A stretch of DNA of 64,000 nt from Peromyscus leucopus (Eukaryota > Chordata > Mammalia > Rodentia > Cricetidae): the NCBI RefSeq assembly GCF_004664715.2, contig NC_051063.1:70170518-70234517 (forward strand), written 5' to 3'. Below, piece after piece: positions 34,941 to 47,345 of this stretch. Numbering within the stretch: the first letter of the stretch is position 1; the number at the start of each line of letters is the position of its first letter. The notes beneath the pieces were generated by a model. It had not been told where the DNA came from. It made no database searches and saw only the letters and a program-made list of their open reading frames with translations. The position numbers were made by a program, and so were the translations under genes.

Positions 34941-36261
34941 TTGGATGTGCAGATAGGTGCATGTCAGAGTCCTTCTGAGAGGAGGTGACTTTGAACTGTG
35001 TCAGAGGTAAGGGGTTAGGAGTTGTCCCAAGGAAAGGCTGGGAGGCAGTACATGTAATCAAGTTGTGGGACAGTACAAGACTGTGAAGAAATTCATGGTA
35101 CCCACATCCAGGGTGTGAAGTAGTCTTATTTCAAGGGTTCCTGTCCTGGTTCTCTTTGAGCCTCTGGGTGCCCATACATGTGCACTCCAATGTCATATTT
35201 TCTAAGCCATGGAGCCTCTGTATGAAGTCACTGCTGGTGGTGTTCAGGGGTTTTAGCCAAGCTCGCCAGGAGCTTTGGTTGGTGGCCACTGGTCCAGGAG
35301 TTAGCTTGCCAAGACCAGGGAGCACAGGAAAAATATACTGGTGCCATGGAGAGGAGCCTTTCCACAAGACCAGCTTTGCCTTTGGGGAGGATCCTAGGAG
35401 TGAGAGAAGGCAGGGATGCAAAAGGTAATGCTTCTATTTGTACTGTAGGTAGATGTGGGTATGACTGCTCACCAAGAACGTAGGCAGAGGGATGCAGTGG
35501 CGAACTCTAGGGAGGTTAATTGATAGCCTTTTGGGAAAGGCTGAGTCAGGGATGACTTAGAGCAGCTGAGCTTAAAGGTGGTACTCATGAAGGGGATCTG
35601 GACCCCCTGACTAGATTGTTCCAGGTGGGTGTGTTACGAAGCAGAGGTGAACAGAAGGCATCAAGGAGAGAACCCAGAAAAGTAAACAAAAGGCCAAGGC
35701 CACATTGTTCTAGAAGTCCCAAATGGAAACCTCTAGAAGCTTAACTGAGGTTAAATCCCACAGAGACAGTGAAATCTAAATCTTCAAAGTGGTTTTTCTC
35801 TATGAAATGTGTTTTAAAACAGTGAAAGGAGACAGAGTAAGCCATGGTTTCTGTCAGATTAGAAATGCTCTTCTACAAAATCCACCAGGACAGGGAGAGG
35901 GGTCTGAGTGCACCTTGCCTGTGACACCATGGCTGAGATATAAAAGGAAGTGCACTCAGGCACACACCCAGGACCCATACACTCCCCTGTTTGCATGTGA
36001 CATTGATGGATTGATTCATTAAGCTATACACAATGGCTCTTGTCGGCTGTGTGTAGGGACACCTCAAGTGGTGTTGGACAACGTGTGGGAATTTATTATT
36101 CTGTATGTACATCCTGTGAGTTATCAGAGTGTGACTAGCTCTTGTCTCTGTTCTTCACCTTGCTCCGCTTTCCCTCTTCCTTTTGTCTTCTGCTTGGTTG
36201 TGAAGCTTTTCCCTCACCCATTCCCATTTTTTTGTGTCCATTCTCCTATGATAATCTTCCT
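34941..36261. other. Unique sequence
   Basis: No repeat or convincing exon. Confidence 0.4.
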
Positions 36262-36632
36262 AGCCATCTTGACCTAATTCAGAATCACCTAGGAGACACA
36301 CCTTTGGACGTGTTTGTGAAAGTGTTTCCAGAGAGATTTAACTGAGGTGGGAGGACCCCCTGAACATGGGCAGCACCATCCCATGGCCTGGGGCTCTAGA
36401 CTCAATAAAAAGAGGCAAAGGAGAAAGTGAGCTGAGCCACCAGCATTAATCTCTGTTTTCCGACGGTGGACAGCATGTCTCACTGTGGCCAGCCCTTCCC
36501 CAGCTAGGATCCCTCTCCCTGATGCACCATGATAGACAGTAACTTATGACTATGAGCCAGAACAAACCTTCCTTAGTTCCTTTTGTCATTATTTTGCCAC
36601 AGCAATAAGGAAAGTCACTAAGGCATGCCATA
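36262..36632 (+). repeat. 450-bp dispersed rodent repeat, sense copy
   Basis: gccatcttgacctaattcag, ggaggaccccctgaacatgg, ctatgagccagaacaaacct, attttgccacagcaataagg. Confidence 0.72.
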
Positions 36633-38589
36633 CCTGGTGAGGTCACTTCTTGTATCCTAAACTTTCCCTTGTCCTCTCAACTGGAAGAGCTTCCTGTGGC
36701 ATTTTGAGGCCCATGACAACAAGTCCATAACATTGCCTTGATGTCCGTTGGAGGGGAGGACATCCCTCCCACCTCTGCTCCTCAGCCCAGAGCCTGTCTC
36801 ATTGGCAGGATGGCTTAGTTTGTTGGTATTGGCTCAGCCTGCTGTGGCCCCTTGGAGAGAGATCAAGTGGTAGAACAGCTTTGGGTATGTGGCTCAGGCT
36901 GAGTTGAGATACAAGTGTGATTCTTCCAACAGACTCAGGAGAGATCACCTCCTGGCATATGCTAGTGAGTTAGTGAGTAGACAAACTGCCTGATCACAAA
37001 GGACCAGACCACTGAATACCATGTATCCACAAAGATGACTGTAGATCATTGGATGATTTTAACTAGCTGCATCATAAATATCAGCTGGCTGATGGTTGCA
37101 GTAGGCTTATACTAATTGAAGCCTTGTTTTATCCCCATACACAGAGGTGGGGCACAGATCTTTGCAAGTCACAGGGTCATTTTTAAATCAAAACATCATG
37201 GTTCCCTTCTGGGTCATCAGACTTATCATCTATAAGGGATGTTGTTAGTCTAAGACCATGTTGTACTTGAGCTACCTCAAGTGTGCTGGAAAACTGGCTG
37301 AAGCATGGATGGAAGTCTAAGCTCCCCAATAGGATCCTCATAGGTGGATCTGGGGGTGGTACCCCCAGAACAGATGTTCCTTATCAATTCCTCTAATGCT
37401 GGCCCTTTGCTGGAGGGGCACACTTGAAGAGACTCTGCTCTGGGATAGAATTGAGGCATGGTTAGCCATCATAGCTTTTTCCCCAAAGTGCGGAGACAGA
37501 GGTTGAGGGCACTCGAGAATAAATAGAGCACTCTCTAAGAGATGATCCACAGGCAAGTAAGGGGTACTCAGCAGAAAGGGACCTGAGCAAAGGTGTTGTC
37601 CAAGGTCAAGTTTGGCCTTTTGTCAATGTTCTGTCTTGGTCTTTTATATGATAATCACAGTAGTTATGGTCCACTATATGGTGAAGCATTATTGACAGCA
37701 AGTTCCTACCAGCAAAGGGATGGAGTAGCAGTCCAGCAAAGGGGACTATGAGGGCTCAGCAGCATCAGCCCCCTATTCTGACTTTGTAGTTAGAGAAAAC
37801 AGAAGCAGTGAGGCAATAAAAGTTGTGTGCAGTCACATGACTACAATTGATACCTCAACTGTGAGTCTTGAGACGAAAAAACCTAACTGGGTATGAATCC
37901 TTCAGTTGGTCAGGCCCCACAACCTAGGCCAGTTCTTTCCACCTAAGGCCATTTCTTTATGAGTCACTTTACTGTCTTTGTGGATTGCCTCATACACTGT
38001 ATTCATGTCACAGTCACATGTTCCATAGGCTTTTGGTTCTTTTCCATAATGTGTTCTTGTGTTTTTCTGTGTTGTTACATAGACTTAGTATGCATATTTG
38101 AAGGCTCCCCAGTCTCTCTACCTGAATCTTCCCAATTATTGTGGTACAGGAAATAGGATACCCCAAAGTGTGTGCATGTTCTGATCCATCCTTGAGATGA
38201 AGACAGTACCTTGGATTGTCCAGGTGGGCTCACTCTAGTCCAGGAACCCTTGTTCAAGGAAAACACTGAGAAGGGGCAGCAGCCAGCACAGAGTCTGGAG
38301 GGAGGCGGGCTCAGGTTAAGGAATATGGACAGTATGTAGCAGCAAGAAATCCTGGGGTCAAGGACAGTAATCCCCACTGCCCAGCATCCTCAGAAAGCAA
38401 CGCTTGGCTGCTCATTTTATTTTATCCCAGTGTTGGACTTGACTTCCACAACTGTAGAGGATTCATTCATCTTATGGCCATTTTTTACAGCAGGCATAGG
38501 AAGCTTATACTTACTCAATCACTCATGCTTCCCAATCCTAGAAGCCTTCCCTTTTCCCCACTAGAAACGTGCTTATTATGATATGATAT
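36633..38589. other. Unique sequence, 2 kb
   Basis: No repeats recognised. Confidence 0.4.
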
Positions 38590-38770
38590 TACGTTCTGCA
38601 CATTGCATCAATTTAGTTCTGTCACTCAAATGTTCCTAGTAACCCTGTGAAGTAGCTACCTCCATATTCTCCACCACACAGGGAGGAACCAGGGTATGCC
38701 AGGCAATGTGTTCAAACCTATCCATGTACCCAGAGCTGGGACCCAAGCCCTGGGACTCTGTGGTCCAATT
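38590..38770 (+). mobile_element. MIR SINE
   Basis: gtaaccctgtgaagtagctac, cacacagggaggaaccaggg, gagctgggacccaagccctg. Confidence 0.65.
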
Positions 38771-40524
38771 TTAGTGGCTGCCTCACCACTGGTACTACCA
38801 CATTAGTGATGCTGAACTTTGGCAAGACCTTGGGCTGTAACAATGGCACCCTCTGCCATTTATGGCATATTTACCTGGTACTCCATCTTTACCCAAGTGC
38901 TTTAATGAGGATCTCCCGGGGCAGCGAGGGCAAGGCCTGTGTTTCTGTAGGAGATACCATTGTCTGCATTTATGGGCAAAGACAGGGTCCACAGCTAATT
39001 CACTGAGGGTCAGCTAGGGTCAGTCTAGAACCCATATGGTTCCCAGGACTGTGCTGATTCTAAGTCCTCACTCCCATGCCATGTTACATAAGCAGGCCAG
39101 GTGACCTCTGTCTTCATTGCTGTCAGATCATCGTGAAGCATCAACATTTTACAGGAACACCAGGCCCTTCAGGTCTGATAGTAGTGCTTCACAGAAAGTA
39201 ATCAGTGCATGTCACCTTGAATGACCCTCTGTCATTCAGTGACAGTCATAGATGGAGTCACAGCCCAAGTCAGAATGTGATGGAAGTTCACTGTCACTCA
39301 AAGACAGGATGTAATGGAGGTAGGATTTGAGTGGGTTAGAGGTGACCCTTGAAAACCCCCAGAGTCAAATCCTGGCCCCTTCACAAATCTGCCAAACTTG
39401 ACAGTACTGTGGTATATGATTTTCTCCAAAAAATGCTTTAACCTTTATCTAAACAAGCAGGGAATCCTTTTTATGGTACTGGAGATGGAGTCCTCACCCC
39501 TACCCTAATTCTATCATATTCTAGAATTCTGACATAGCATATTAAGTTTAGAGAGCCTGGTTTTTTTTTTTTTTTTTTTGACATTTTTAATCTCTAGGAC
39601 CAGCATCATCCACTGTAGTGTTTTGAAAAGTCACATTCTAAAGAATGTGGTTTAGAGAGACAAAGTTTTGCCTCTGGTCTGAAGAGACTAGTCTCTGGCT
39701 ATTCTTGCCAGCTTTTCCTACGCCTGACTCACATTTCCGTAGGAACATCCTGGCAATATTACTGTGAGAGATCTCAGGGTCCACTGCTGTCACTGTGAAC
39801 CCTCAGCCAAACTTGGCTCAGTTCTGCCTCAGGACACAGCTTAGCTTTAAGAAGCTCCTTGCTTCCATCCAAAGATGCTTTTCCCAAAAGCACCTCTGCC
39901 TGGAGTTCTAGGAGTCAGGCAGGGTGAGTTACACCCATCAGGAAGCTTAAGCCAAGAGAAGTTTTGTTTATGTATCTGTCCTTATCTACATCCAGTCCTT
40001 ACCACAGCCTCGGTTGTCTCTACAGCAGAAGCTCCTTATGTCATCCCCAAAATATCTTCACACTCTCTAAAGTGGCTAGACAGCCAGTGCCTGGTCCCCC
40101 ACTGTCCCTCTAGTTATGGTTGCATTGAGAAATTGGCCAAATTTCTGTATTTATGACTCGATGCTAGAGGTGGCGGGAAATGTAGAAATGTGGTTTTCTC
40201 TCTCTCTGACTGTAAACTTGAGACAATGGAAACATGATTAGAGCCACATCTGGCCAACCACTTACTGAATCTGAAGAATAGAAACAACTGTAGGGGGAAG
40301 GACTTTTGTACCCGAATCAATAATAATGAGCTCTGAGAGCAGAAGTGACTGGAACAGTGAAGAGAGGACACAGATTTTGTCACAGCTTGTAATATGCTGG
40401 AGCTGCTCTTGGCTGCTATATTGTGTGAGTGGGGGACATTAAATTTGATAGTAAAACTGAAGTTGTGCATTCTATTTTATCCTTTGGTGTACTAAAAGTA
40501 GCCGTGTCATCTCCTTTTGCCTAG
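38771..40524. other. Unique intron before the 92-bp exon
   Basis: One T18 run at about 39562-39579; no other feature. Confidence 0.45.
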
Positions 40525-40616
40525 GATTACTGGACACGTGCTATAGTACAAATGATCAAATCGCCCTTAAAAGTCTCCAGTCTGATGTTACAGAGAGGAA
40601 GTTGGACTTCACCAAG
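40525..40616 (+). CDS. C10orf90: Upstream coding exon, probably C10orf90/FATS
   Basis: A 92-bp exon preceded by ctccttttgcctag and followed by an ACCAAG|gtaaca donor. A tactaaa branch-like motif lies at 40490-40496, about 29 nt before the acceptor. Two bases complete a codon from an earlier exon, then 30 codons follow without a stop, beginning LLDTCYSTNDQIALK and ending KLDFTK. The exon ends on a codon boundary, which matches the phase-0 start of the exon at 49634, so the joined product reads ...KLDFTK-ETLASQNTKMISP. The flanks are single-copy as far as I can see. A second frame is also open across the exon but does not join the next exon in its coding frame. The role of the segment is unknown; if translated it gives an N-terminal extension before the methionine at 49661. 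The previous exon must end in phase 1. Confidence 0.72.
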
Positions 40617-41484
40617 GTAACATATGTTTGTGACTTCTAGACTGGTCAGCAAAAGGTGTTGGACTATAAAACACGATTGCTGGCCTGCTAGAGATAGGTT
40701 TGTGGTTTGTTTTCTTTAATCAAATGTTGAGTTAATGGATACTGAAAAATCCAACCACAAGTGATTAGGAATTTTACAGGAAACTATAGAATATATATGT
40801 ACATTTTAAAGTAACTATAGTTCTATAGTCTTCAACAATTTGTAAGTTTGCGGTATCAGGGAAGAGTATGACAGTCTACCTCGATTTGAAAGTTGGGGAG
40901 GGGATCCAGACTATCATGCCATGTAGCCCCCTGAAGGTCAGGAGGAAGTACTTTGAAATATAACAAGCTAGTACAGATGTTTTAACTGAAAAAAAAATGT
41001 CAGCAGTGTGAAATAGAAATAAAAATTAGAAGTCATGTTTGCATAATGAAGCGATTCAAACCAGAGGGCGAAGAACTCTGCACACAGTGGTTAACATCAA
41101 TATGCCAGGGTCTGTGCAACTGGTTGGCTCGTTTGATGCTTCTGTTGGCCCACAATGGGAGTCCTGATGTTGAGCCCTTTGTCCAGAAGCCAAAATGAAG
41201 CTTCCATGTAAAGCCATGCACTTCACACATGCAAATCTTGAAGCGCCTAAGCTGGGCACCCCAGAGCTCTCATTTCCTCCTTTGCTTTGGAGGTCTGCCC
41301 CACAGGAGAGCTCACCTGCCATGTCTTATAAATATTTTCTTATAGCAGAGTTAAATGGTAAATATGTCTGTTTTTTTTTTTCTCAAAAAAAAAAATGTGT
41401 TTTATTTAACTCCACATTTAGTTAAAATCTACAGCTCATCTAGGGATCCCTGGCCCTAGTCTCCCAAGATAAAGGATGCTATTC
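40617..41484. other. Unique intron
   Basis: Short T/A runs near 41370-41395; no other feature. Confidence 0.4.
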
Positions 41485-41770
41485 TGGTTTGGTTTCTGTT
41501 GCTGTGACAAAACCAACTTGGGAAGGAAAGAGTTAATTTGGCAAACAGTTCATCATCAAGAGGAGCCAGGGCAGGAGTTCAAGGCAGAAACCTAGAGGCA
41601 GGAACTGACTCAGAGACATGGAGGAGTGCTACTTACTGGCTTGCTCCCCTGCTTCGCTCAGCCTGCTTTCTTACACAGGCCAGGCCCACCTGCCTAGGGA
41701 TGCACTGCTCATAGTGGGCTGGGCCCTCCCACATCAATCACTGATGAAGAAATGCTGAGATGGATTAATA
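41485..41770 (-). repeat. 450-bp dispersed rodent repeat, reversed, truncated
   Basis: ggtttctgttgctgtgacaa, ctagaggcaggaactgactc, gtgggctgggccctcccaca; the terminal part is missing. Confidence 0.75.
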
Positions 41771-41784
41771 CTTTTAAAAGAAAG

Positions 41785-41870
41785 AATTTAGGGCTAGAGA
41801 TACAGCACAATTCTAAAACTTTTGCATAGCACACACATGGCCCTGGGTTCCATTCTCAGCACTACAGAAA
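41785..41870 (+). mobile_element. ID-like SINE
   Basis: tagggctagagatacagcac, catggccctgggttccattc, tcagcactacagaaa. Confidence 0.72.
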
Positions 41871-42018
41871 GGAAGACTATGTTCATGTTCAAGCTGACCA
41901 TAATTCCCTTCTATTCTCCACATTGAGCTGGAAAATTCCAGTACTGTCCTATTGATGTCAACACTAGTCAGTGTTTGGTTGTTAATTATGATGCAGATCT
42001 TTGGGGCCATGTGGCCAA

Positions 42019-42045
42019 ATCTCTGTCTCTGTCTCTGTCTCTCTG

Positions 42046-42082
<37 letters not shown>

Positions 42083-42140
42083 GTCTCTTTCTCTCTCACA
42101 CACACACAGAGGGAGAAGGAGAGGGAGAGGAGAGGAGAGG

Positions 42141-42202
<62 letters not shown>
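42019..42202. repeat. (CT)n block facing (GA)n block
   Basis: TCTGTC/TC tract to 42098, a short CA spacer, then GGAGA and GA tract to 42202. The two halves are complementary. Long frames here are artefacts. Confidence 0.95.
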
Positions 42203-42203
<1 letters not shown>

Positions 42204-42624
42204 GCTCTTTGTGACTGAGTCATGGCCTAGAAGTCACACCTTCTCAACATCTGCTTTGAAATTGCCTGGATCATCTAATAGTGTGACTTTCTAATTTTCC
42301 TCCTAACCAAGAGCTTTGAAAGCTTGTCCTGTGTGTGTCGTAAGGCCACTGCCAAGTGATGAAACACACTCCGGCAGATTCTCCTGCCTGGGTTAGGGCC
42401 CTAACTCTCGGCCTCTCTTGAGAGCCTGTACAAGACTGATCACTTCCCTTCCAAAACACATCAAGGAGAGAGAAAAGATGGGAAGCCATGCCTCTTCTGC
42501 CAAGTGGTTGTTTAAGAGTAAAACATGGAGCACAATCACTTCTTCAAAAACAATACATATGAATTCAAGTTTTCCTTACACTAAAATTCATGACAATATC
42601 ATGTAGAAACTTAGGAAGTTAGGG
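42203..42624. other. Unique intron
   Basis: Nothing recognised. Confidence 0.4.
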
Positions 42625-42955
42625 GCTTGGAGATGACTCCGTCATTAAAGTATATGCCTCACCAACATGGGGACTTGAGTTTGGACCCCCACCATCCACC
42701 CCAAAGCCAGGCATGGTGGTGTGCACCTGTGACCCCAGCACAGGGCGTGGGACAGGAGCTGCCGTAGTTTACTGTTCAGTCAGTTTAGCCAAATTGCTGA
42801 CCTCCAAGATCAGTAGGAGATCCCCTTCCCAGAGAGCACAGAGAAAGACACCCTGGTTCAATCTCTGCCCCCCCCCCACACACACATGCACACATGCTGG
42901 TGCATCTGCACACATGCAAATGCACAAATACAAAAAAGAAACTTACAAAAGCACA
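42625..42955 (+). mobile_element. B4-like composite SINE, sense
   Basis: gggcttggagatgactccgt, agccaggcatggtggtgtgc, gtttagccaaattgctgacc, then a C/CA-rich 3' end and cacaaatacaaaaaagaaac. Confidence 0.7.
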
Positions 42956-43227
42956 GAAATGTATACAAAAGAAAATATTGCTTGCATATCCTTTCCTTAT
43001 TTTCCCTGTGTTTAAAAAACCGGCATTAAAAGTGCAGATCAATTTTCATGGATTTCTTCTGTCATGCACTATTCCAACATTCCTGTGTCATTTAAGGGGT
43101 TTATAATTTTTATTTTTAATTTCTTCAGACTATAAGAAGCAATTGCACATACCGTGAATTACTAACTGCCTTCCACCCTATTTTAAGCATTGATTCTTGT
43201 TGGTTTCCAGTGGCCATGAGGAGGAGG

Positions 43228-43405
43228 GAGTGGGGACTTGTATTTAATGGGGACAGAATTTTAGTTTTATGGGATGAGTTCTGGGGATGGATGGTGAGGG
43301 CTGCCTGGCATTATTGGATGCATTTGACAGCAGGGAAACGTACACTTAGAATGCTTAAGATGGTAACTCTTGTATCTATTAACCATAATAAAACACGGGA
43401 GAAAG
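43228..43405 (+). mobile_element. Ancient L1 3' terminus, sense
   Basis: tatttaatggggacagaatt, ggatggatggtgagggctg, aacgtacacttagaatgctt, aaccataataaaac. Confidence 0.65.
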
Positions 43406-44391
43406 GTTGATTCTAGCCAGCATTTTACTGCTGTTACTCACCTGAATTTTCTAGTCTTTACTGACGGCACAGAAAGACAATAGCTTCATAATGAGGAGCA
43501 AGCAAAGCTCCCATTTCCCATTTGTTTTGAAGCTCCGAGTCCCCATTGCTTCTCTGCAGAGTAAATGCAAGGCTGAATTGCCCTTGTATCCAGGACACAG
43601 TAGTGCTAGGTTGATAGATTACTCAGCAGTGATGCTTCCAGGTCTGGTCTATGAAGGTAAGCAGGTATGCAGTGGGTGAGGGCAACAGTAGCAGAGGGTA
43701 TCTGTGAGGAGATAGATTTGAATCTGAAAAATAGAGTCATAGGTGGCAGAACTATACTGGCAAAGGAAAGAACTGTCTTACCCAGGGGGGAAAATGCATA
43801 TTTTAAAGGTACAGATCAGACTGCATGCTTCTCCTTCTGAGATATAAATTGCTGCAGGAAGGAAGTCATTTTCACCTCAGTGGCTCAGGCTAGGATTGCT
43901 CTGAGTATCTGCCACTTATCTCCCTCTTATTTCAATTTAGGAAACGATGCCCTTCTTAGTCATATGCCTTAAGGCATAAATAAAAAGCAAACACAGTCGA
44001 TAAGAAGCATGAAAACAGTTACCAGCTCTACAAAATCACGCTGGAAACATTTAAAATAAATCAATACCTTAAAACATTTAAAATAAATCGATAGCAGCAT
44101 CTATGAGCAAGAGATTGCAAAAATTATCTCAGAAGATGCTGGTCAGCAGACGGTCCATTGCCAAAGCCAGACTCAAACCCAGCCTAGCTGTCACTCACCT
44201 TGAACAGGCATCACTTTCAATATCTGGTGGTTCTCTTCATCCTTTCAAATCCAGCCTTACATCTTTTAACTTTATTTTACATGAAAGATATCTCTCTTCA
44301 AAGTCACCTCTAGTTAACCTTTAGTTAAAAGGCAGAGGGAGTGCCACCCCAAAATAGCTTGATTTGAAACAATCTGTGCTTTTATAATTTG

Positions 44392-44395
<4 letters not shown>
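43406..44395. other. Unique intron with short palindrome and duplication
   Basis: Holds a perfect 16-bp palindrome tatgccttaaggcata (43963-43978) and two copies of aacatttaaaataaatc (about 44046 and 44074). Confidence 0.55.

Positions 44396-44473
<78 letters not shown>
44396..44473. repeat. (TC)n(TG)n microsatellite
   Basis: About 32 TC units then about 6 TG units. Confidence 0.97.
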
Positions 44474-44756
44474 ATGGCTGCACTCATCTGTACATGTAGA
44501 GGCCAGAGGTTGACATCAGTGTCTTCCTTGATTGGTTTCAACCTCATTTTTGGAGATAGGGTCTTCATCATGTTGCCTGGACTAGTTGTCCAACAAGCCC
44601 CAGGGATCCTCTTGGTTCTGTTTCCCTAGTGCTGTGGTTACAGGCATATGCCTTCACGTCCTACTTTTTCCTGTGGGTGCTATAGATCCAAACTCAAGTT
44701 CCCATGCCTGTGCAGAAGTGCTTCATCAACCAAGCCATCTCCCCAGCCCCAGGTTG
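44474..44756 (-). mobile_element. B4-like composite SINE, antisense
   Basis: gtagaggccagaggttgaca, ggagatagggtcttcatcatg (part), tgtggttacaggcatatgcc, ends ccaagccatctccccagccc. It is the reverse counterpart of the elements at 32385 and 42625. Confidence 0.78.
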
Positions 44757-44944
44757 CATATTCTATTTGATTATCTATGGGTCTCAGTGAGAAAATGAGA
44801 TTTGATGAACAAAACTTGCCTTACAGAAGCATTATGTATCAAGATGTATGATAAAGGGTGAAAAGTCCCTTATTTTCTTCTTAATTTCTCTAATTTTATT
44901 TTGGGGATCTTTAGTGAATAGTTTAATGATTGTCCTGATCATTT

Positions 44945-45062
44945 GGATATTGCTTCCAAGCTATTAATTCCAAGAGACCACAAAGGTTTCTGTTATTCAA
45001 CATTCACCTAGCATGTAGTATTAATAGGTGTTCAATAAATATTTGTCATCTGAATCATTAAG
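44945..45062 (+). mobile_element. L2/MIR-type 3' tail
   Basis: cacctagcatgtagtattaa and taggtgttcaataaatattt are typical of this 3' end. Confidence 0.55.
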
Positions 45063-45217
45063 CATACGGTTTGCCTATAACTGTAATGTTACAAACAACA
45101 CCAAAAAGCAATTACAGGCAAGAATAAGTTGGATGAGATGCCTCTGTTGTTTTGATCACATCAGTTATCTATTAATTTCTGCTGAGTCACAGGAAAAGTA
45201 ATTTATACAAATGCTTG

Positions 45218-45565
45218 TAATAATTAGTGTTAATTGACAATTTGACAAAACCTAGTATTACCCGGGAGATGGGACTCAGCAAATTTTGGGGGGACTCTCT
45301 TAAGTCAGCTGGCATGGGAAGACTCATCTTAATTGTGGGTAGCACCGTCTCATGGATTGGATCGTGGGCCTCTTTACCTTGGACATGGTGTGACGAGCTA
45401 CTTCTAAATGCTGGACTGTACCTTGAACTTTGAACTAAATACACCCTCCTTCTTTCCCTCTCTCCCTCCCTCCCTCCCTCCCTCTCTCCCTCCCTCCCTC
45501 CCTCCCATTACTTTTGTGCTGGTATTTTATTACAGCAACAGAAAAGAAACCAAAGCGAGGCTTAT
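45218..45565 (+). repeat. 450-bp dispersed rodent repeat, sense copy
   Basis: ttaattgacaatttgacaaa, ctcatcttaattgtgggtag, then a (CCCT)n tract at 45455-45507 and the end tattttattacagcaacag. Confidence 0.78.
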
Positions 45566-46254
45566 GATTTGAGAGACACTGTCACACTGTCATCTCTTTT
45601 TGTCCTTCACACCTTCTCTGTGAAGAAGAGAAGGCAGACAATTTTTCCTGGGCATGGTGCTGGCCATCATGTATTCACCCAGGAACAGTGTCATCCCGAA
45701 TAACACAAGAGCTTGAGAAATAAGTTCAGATTCGCACTTCTCATTAGAGCTATTTCCTCTTTCTTTTGATGGAGTCAAAAGCACAGCCACACTTTCCAGG
45801 CCTCAGGTAGTGAAAAGACAGCTGGCTTTTTATCCAGGCTCTCCTGGGCCTCTAGATCCTTTTGGAATGATGCCCAAGGCCTGTGACCCCAAGGAAGGCC
45901 TCAGCAAGTGTGTCTGGAGCTCTGCCTGGAGGAACCAGACTGCCATTGCCAGTATCAGGGTCTTTTCTGTGGAGCTCCAAGCTGAACTGGCAACTCTTTC
46001 TTCCTAGCAATACAGTCATGCTAATTCCAAGGCCTAGACTCTCACATGATCCTGAGCCCACGATGGGGGCCTTTGACACGTGATTCCAGTACCAGGGAGG
46101 GTGCATCTTAACAGACTCCATTTCAATCTTCTCATTACATTACAGCTGTGCAAATCAAGGCTTCTCTGAGGTCTGGGGTCTCTGAGAACTATGACTCAGG
46201 ATGGGTCTCAGGTCACCTAAGTCAGCTCAACCTCCTTCCTCCATATCCATACAC
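45566..46254. other. Unique intron
   Basis: Nothing recognised. Confidence 0.4.
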
Positions 46255-46430
46255 CTTCAAGGGCCACCCAGGAGCTGGTTACAAATGCAGATTCTAGACC
46301 TCACCCCGACAGGCCCTGATTCAACTTATGCCTGGAGATCGAGGTGTTCAGGGATCTCTGCCCCCACCCCGAGAGATTTTCGAGGGAGGTTGTCACTGGT
46401 CCAAACTCGAGGAAGCACTACCCTGCAGAG
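46255..46430 (+). mobile_element. MER5-like hAT fragment, tentative
   Basis: gagctggttacaaatgcaga, ttctagacctcaccccgaca, ggccctgattcaacttatgc resemble this old DNA element. Confidence 0.5.
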
Positions 46431-46668
46431 TATGAGCAGGTTCCCGAGCTGGGTTTTGATTTTTCCTCCAGAGATCAATGTCAAAGGAATTCCCACTGGG
46501 TATGATTACACCCATCATGGGGTGCACAGGAACAATTATTATCAGCACTAAATTTAACTAGGATGGGAGGGACTGTGTACTGTCAAACGGGCGCCAGGTG
46601 CACCGTCATTTTCTTGTATGCAAATCACACACACCGTGAGTGTGCTACAGAGAGAAGGCAGAGTAGCG

Positions 46669-46855
46669 GGGTGCTACAGAAGCACAAGATGCGGGGTGGG
46701 GGGGGAGGAGGATGGGGGGGAGGAGACACAGTACCACAGAAGCACAGGATGTGGGAGGGGGGATGCCACAGATTCACAGGATGCCTGGGGGGCAGTGCCA
46801 CAGAAGCACAGGATGCCTGGGGGGCAGTTGCCACAGAAGCACAGGATGCCCGCTG
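46669..46855. repeat. Minisatellite with G-rich spacers
   Basis: Five copies of ccacagaagcacaggatg (variants) at about 46672, 46734, 46765, 46798 and 46831, spaced 31-62 bp. G runs of up to nine lie between the first two copies. Confidence 0.92.
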
Positions 46856-46869
46856 GAGACGCAGAAGCT

Positions 46870-47255
46870 TGAGAAACACTGACAGCTGCCTCCTCCAGCC
46901 AGTTCTGGCCTCCTAGAGTCTACTGGTTTGTCTAAGGTGGATGCATGGGCTTCTGGGTTTCACTAGCTACAGGTCATTGTCTTGTACTGTAGTATCCGAG
47001 GTGCTAGGGAGGCATCTCCACACACACCTGGAGACTCCATTTGACCTTGAGCTGTGAAATGACCTTGAATTGGAAGGTGGCTTGAAGTCCTATCCTTGTC
47101 TAGGAGGTTTAAAAAAAAAAAGATTTCATTTGTTTTTAAACACTGAAGGAAGTTTAAAATGGACTCCCCGCTTCTTCTCCCATCTCCAGTTATCTTTTGA
47201 AATGTGAAACTTCTCACATATCTTTAAAAAGTAAAAAAGGGCACAGAAACCGAGG
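46870..47255. other. Unique intron
   Basis: An A-rich run near 47111; nothing else. Confidence 0.4.
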
Positions 47256-47345
47256 GAGCTGGACATGGTAGCACATGCCTTTAATCTAAGCACTTGGATA
47301 GCAGAGGCAGGACAAACTCTGAGTTCAAGGCCAGCCTGGTCTACA
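47256..47345 (+). mobile_element. B1 SINE, 3'-truncated
   Basis: gagctggacatggtagcaca, tgcctttaatctaagcactt, aggccagcctggtctacata; stops abruptly at the neighbouring repeat. Confidence 0.78.

Noticed and set aside
41813..42223. 136-codon minus frame
   Set aside because: Runs through the CT/GA microsatellite and an ID-like SINE.
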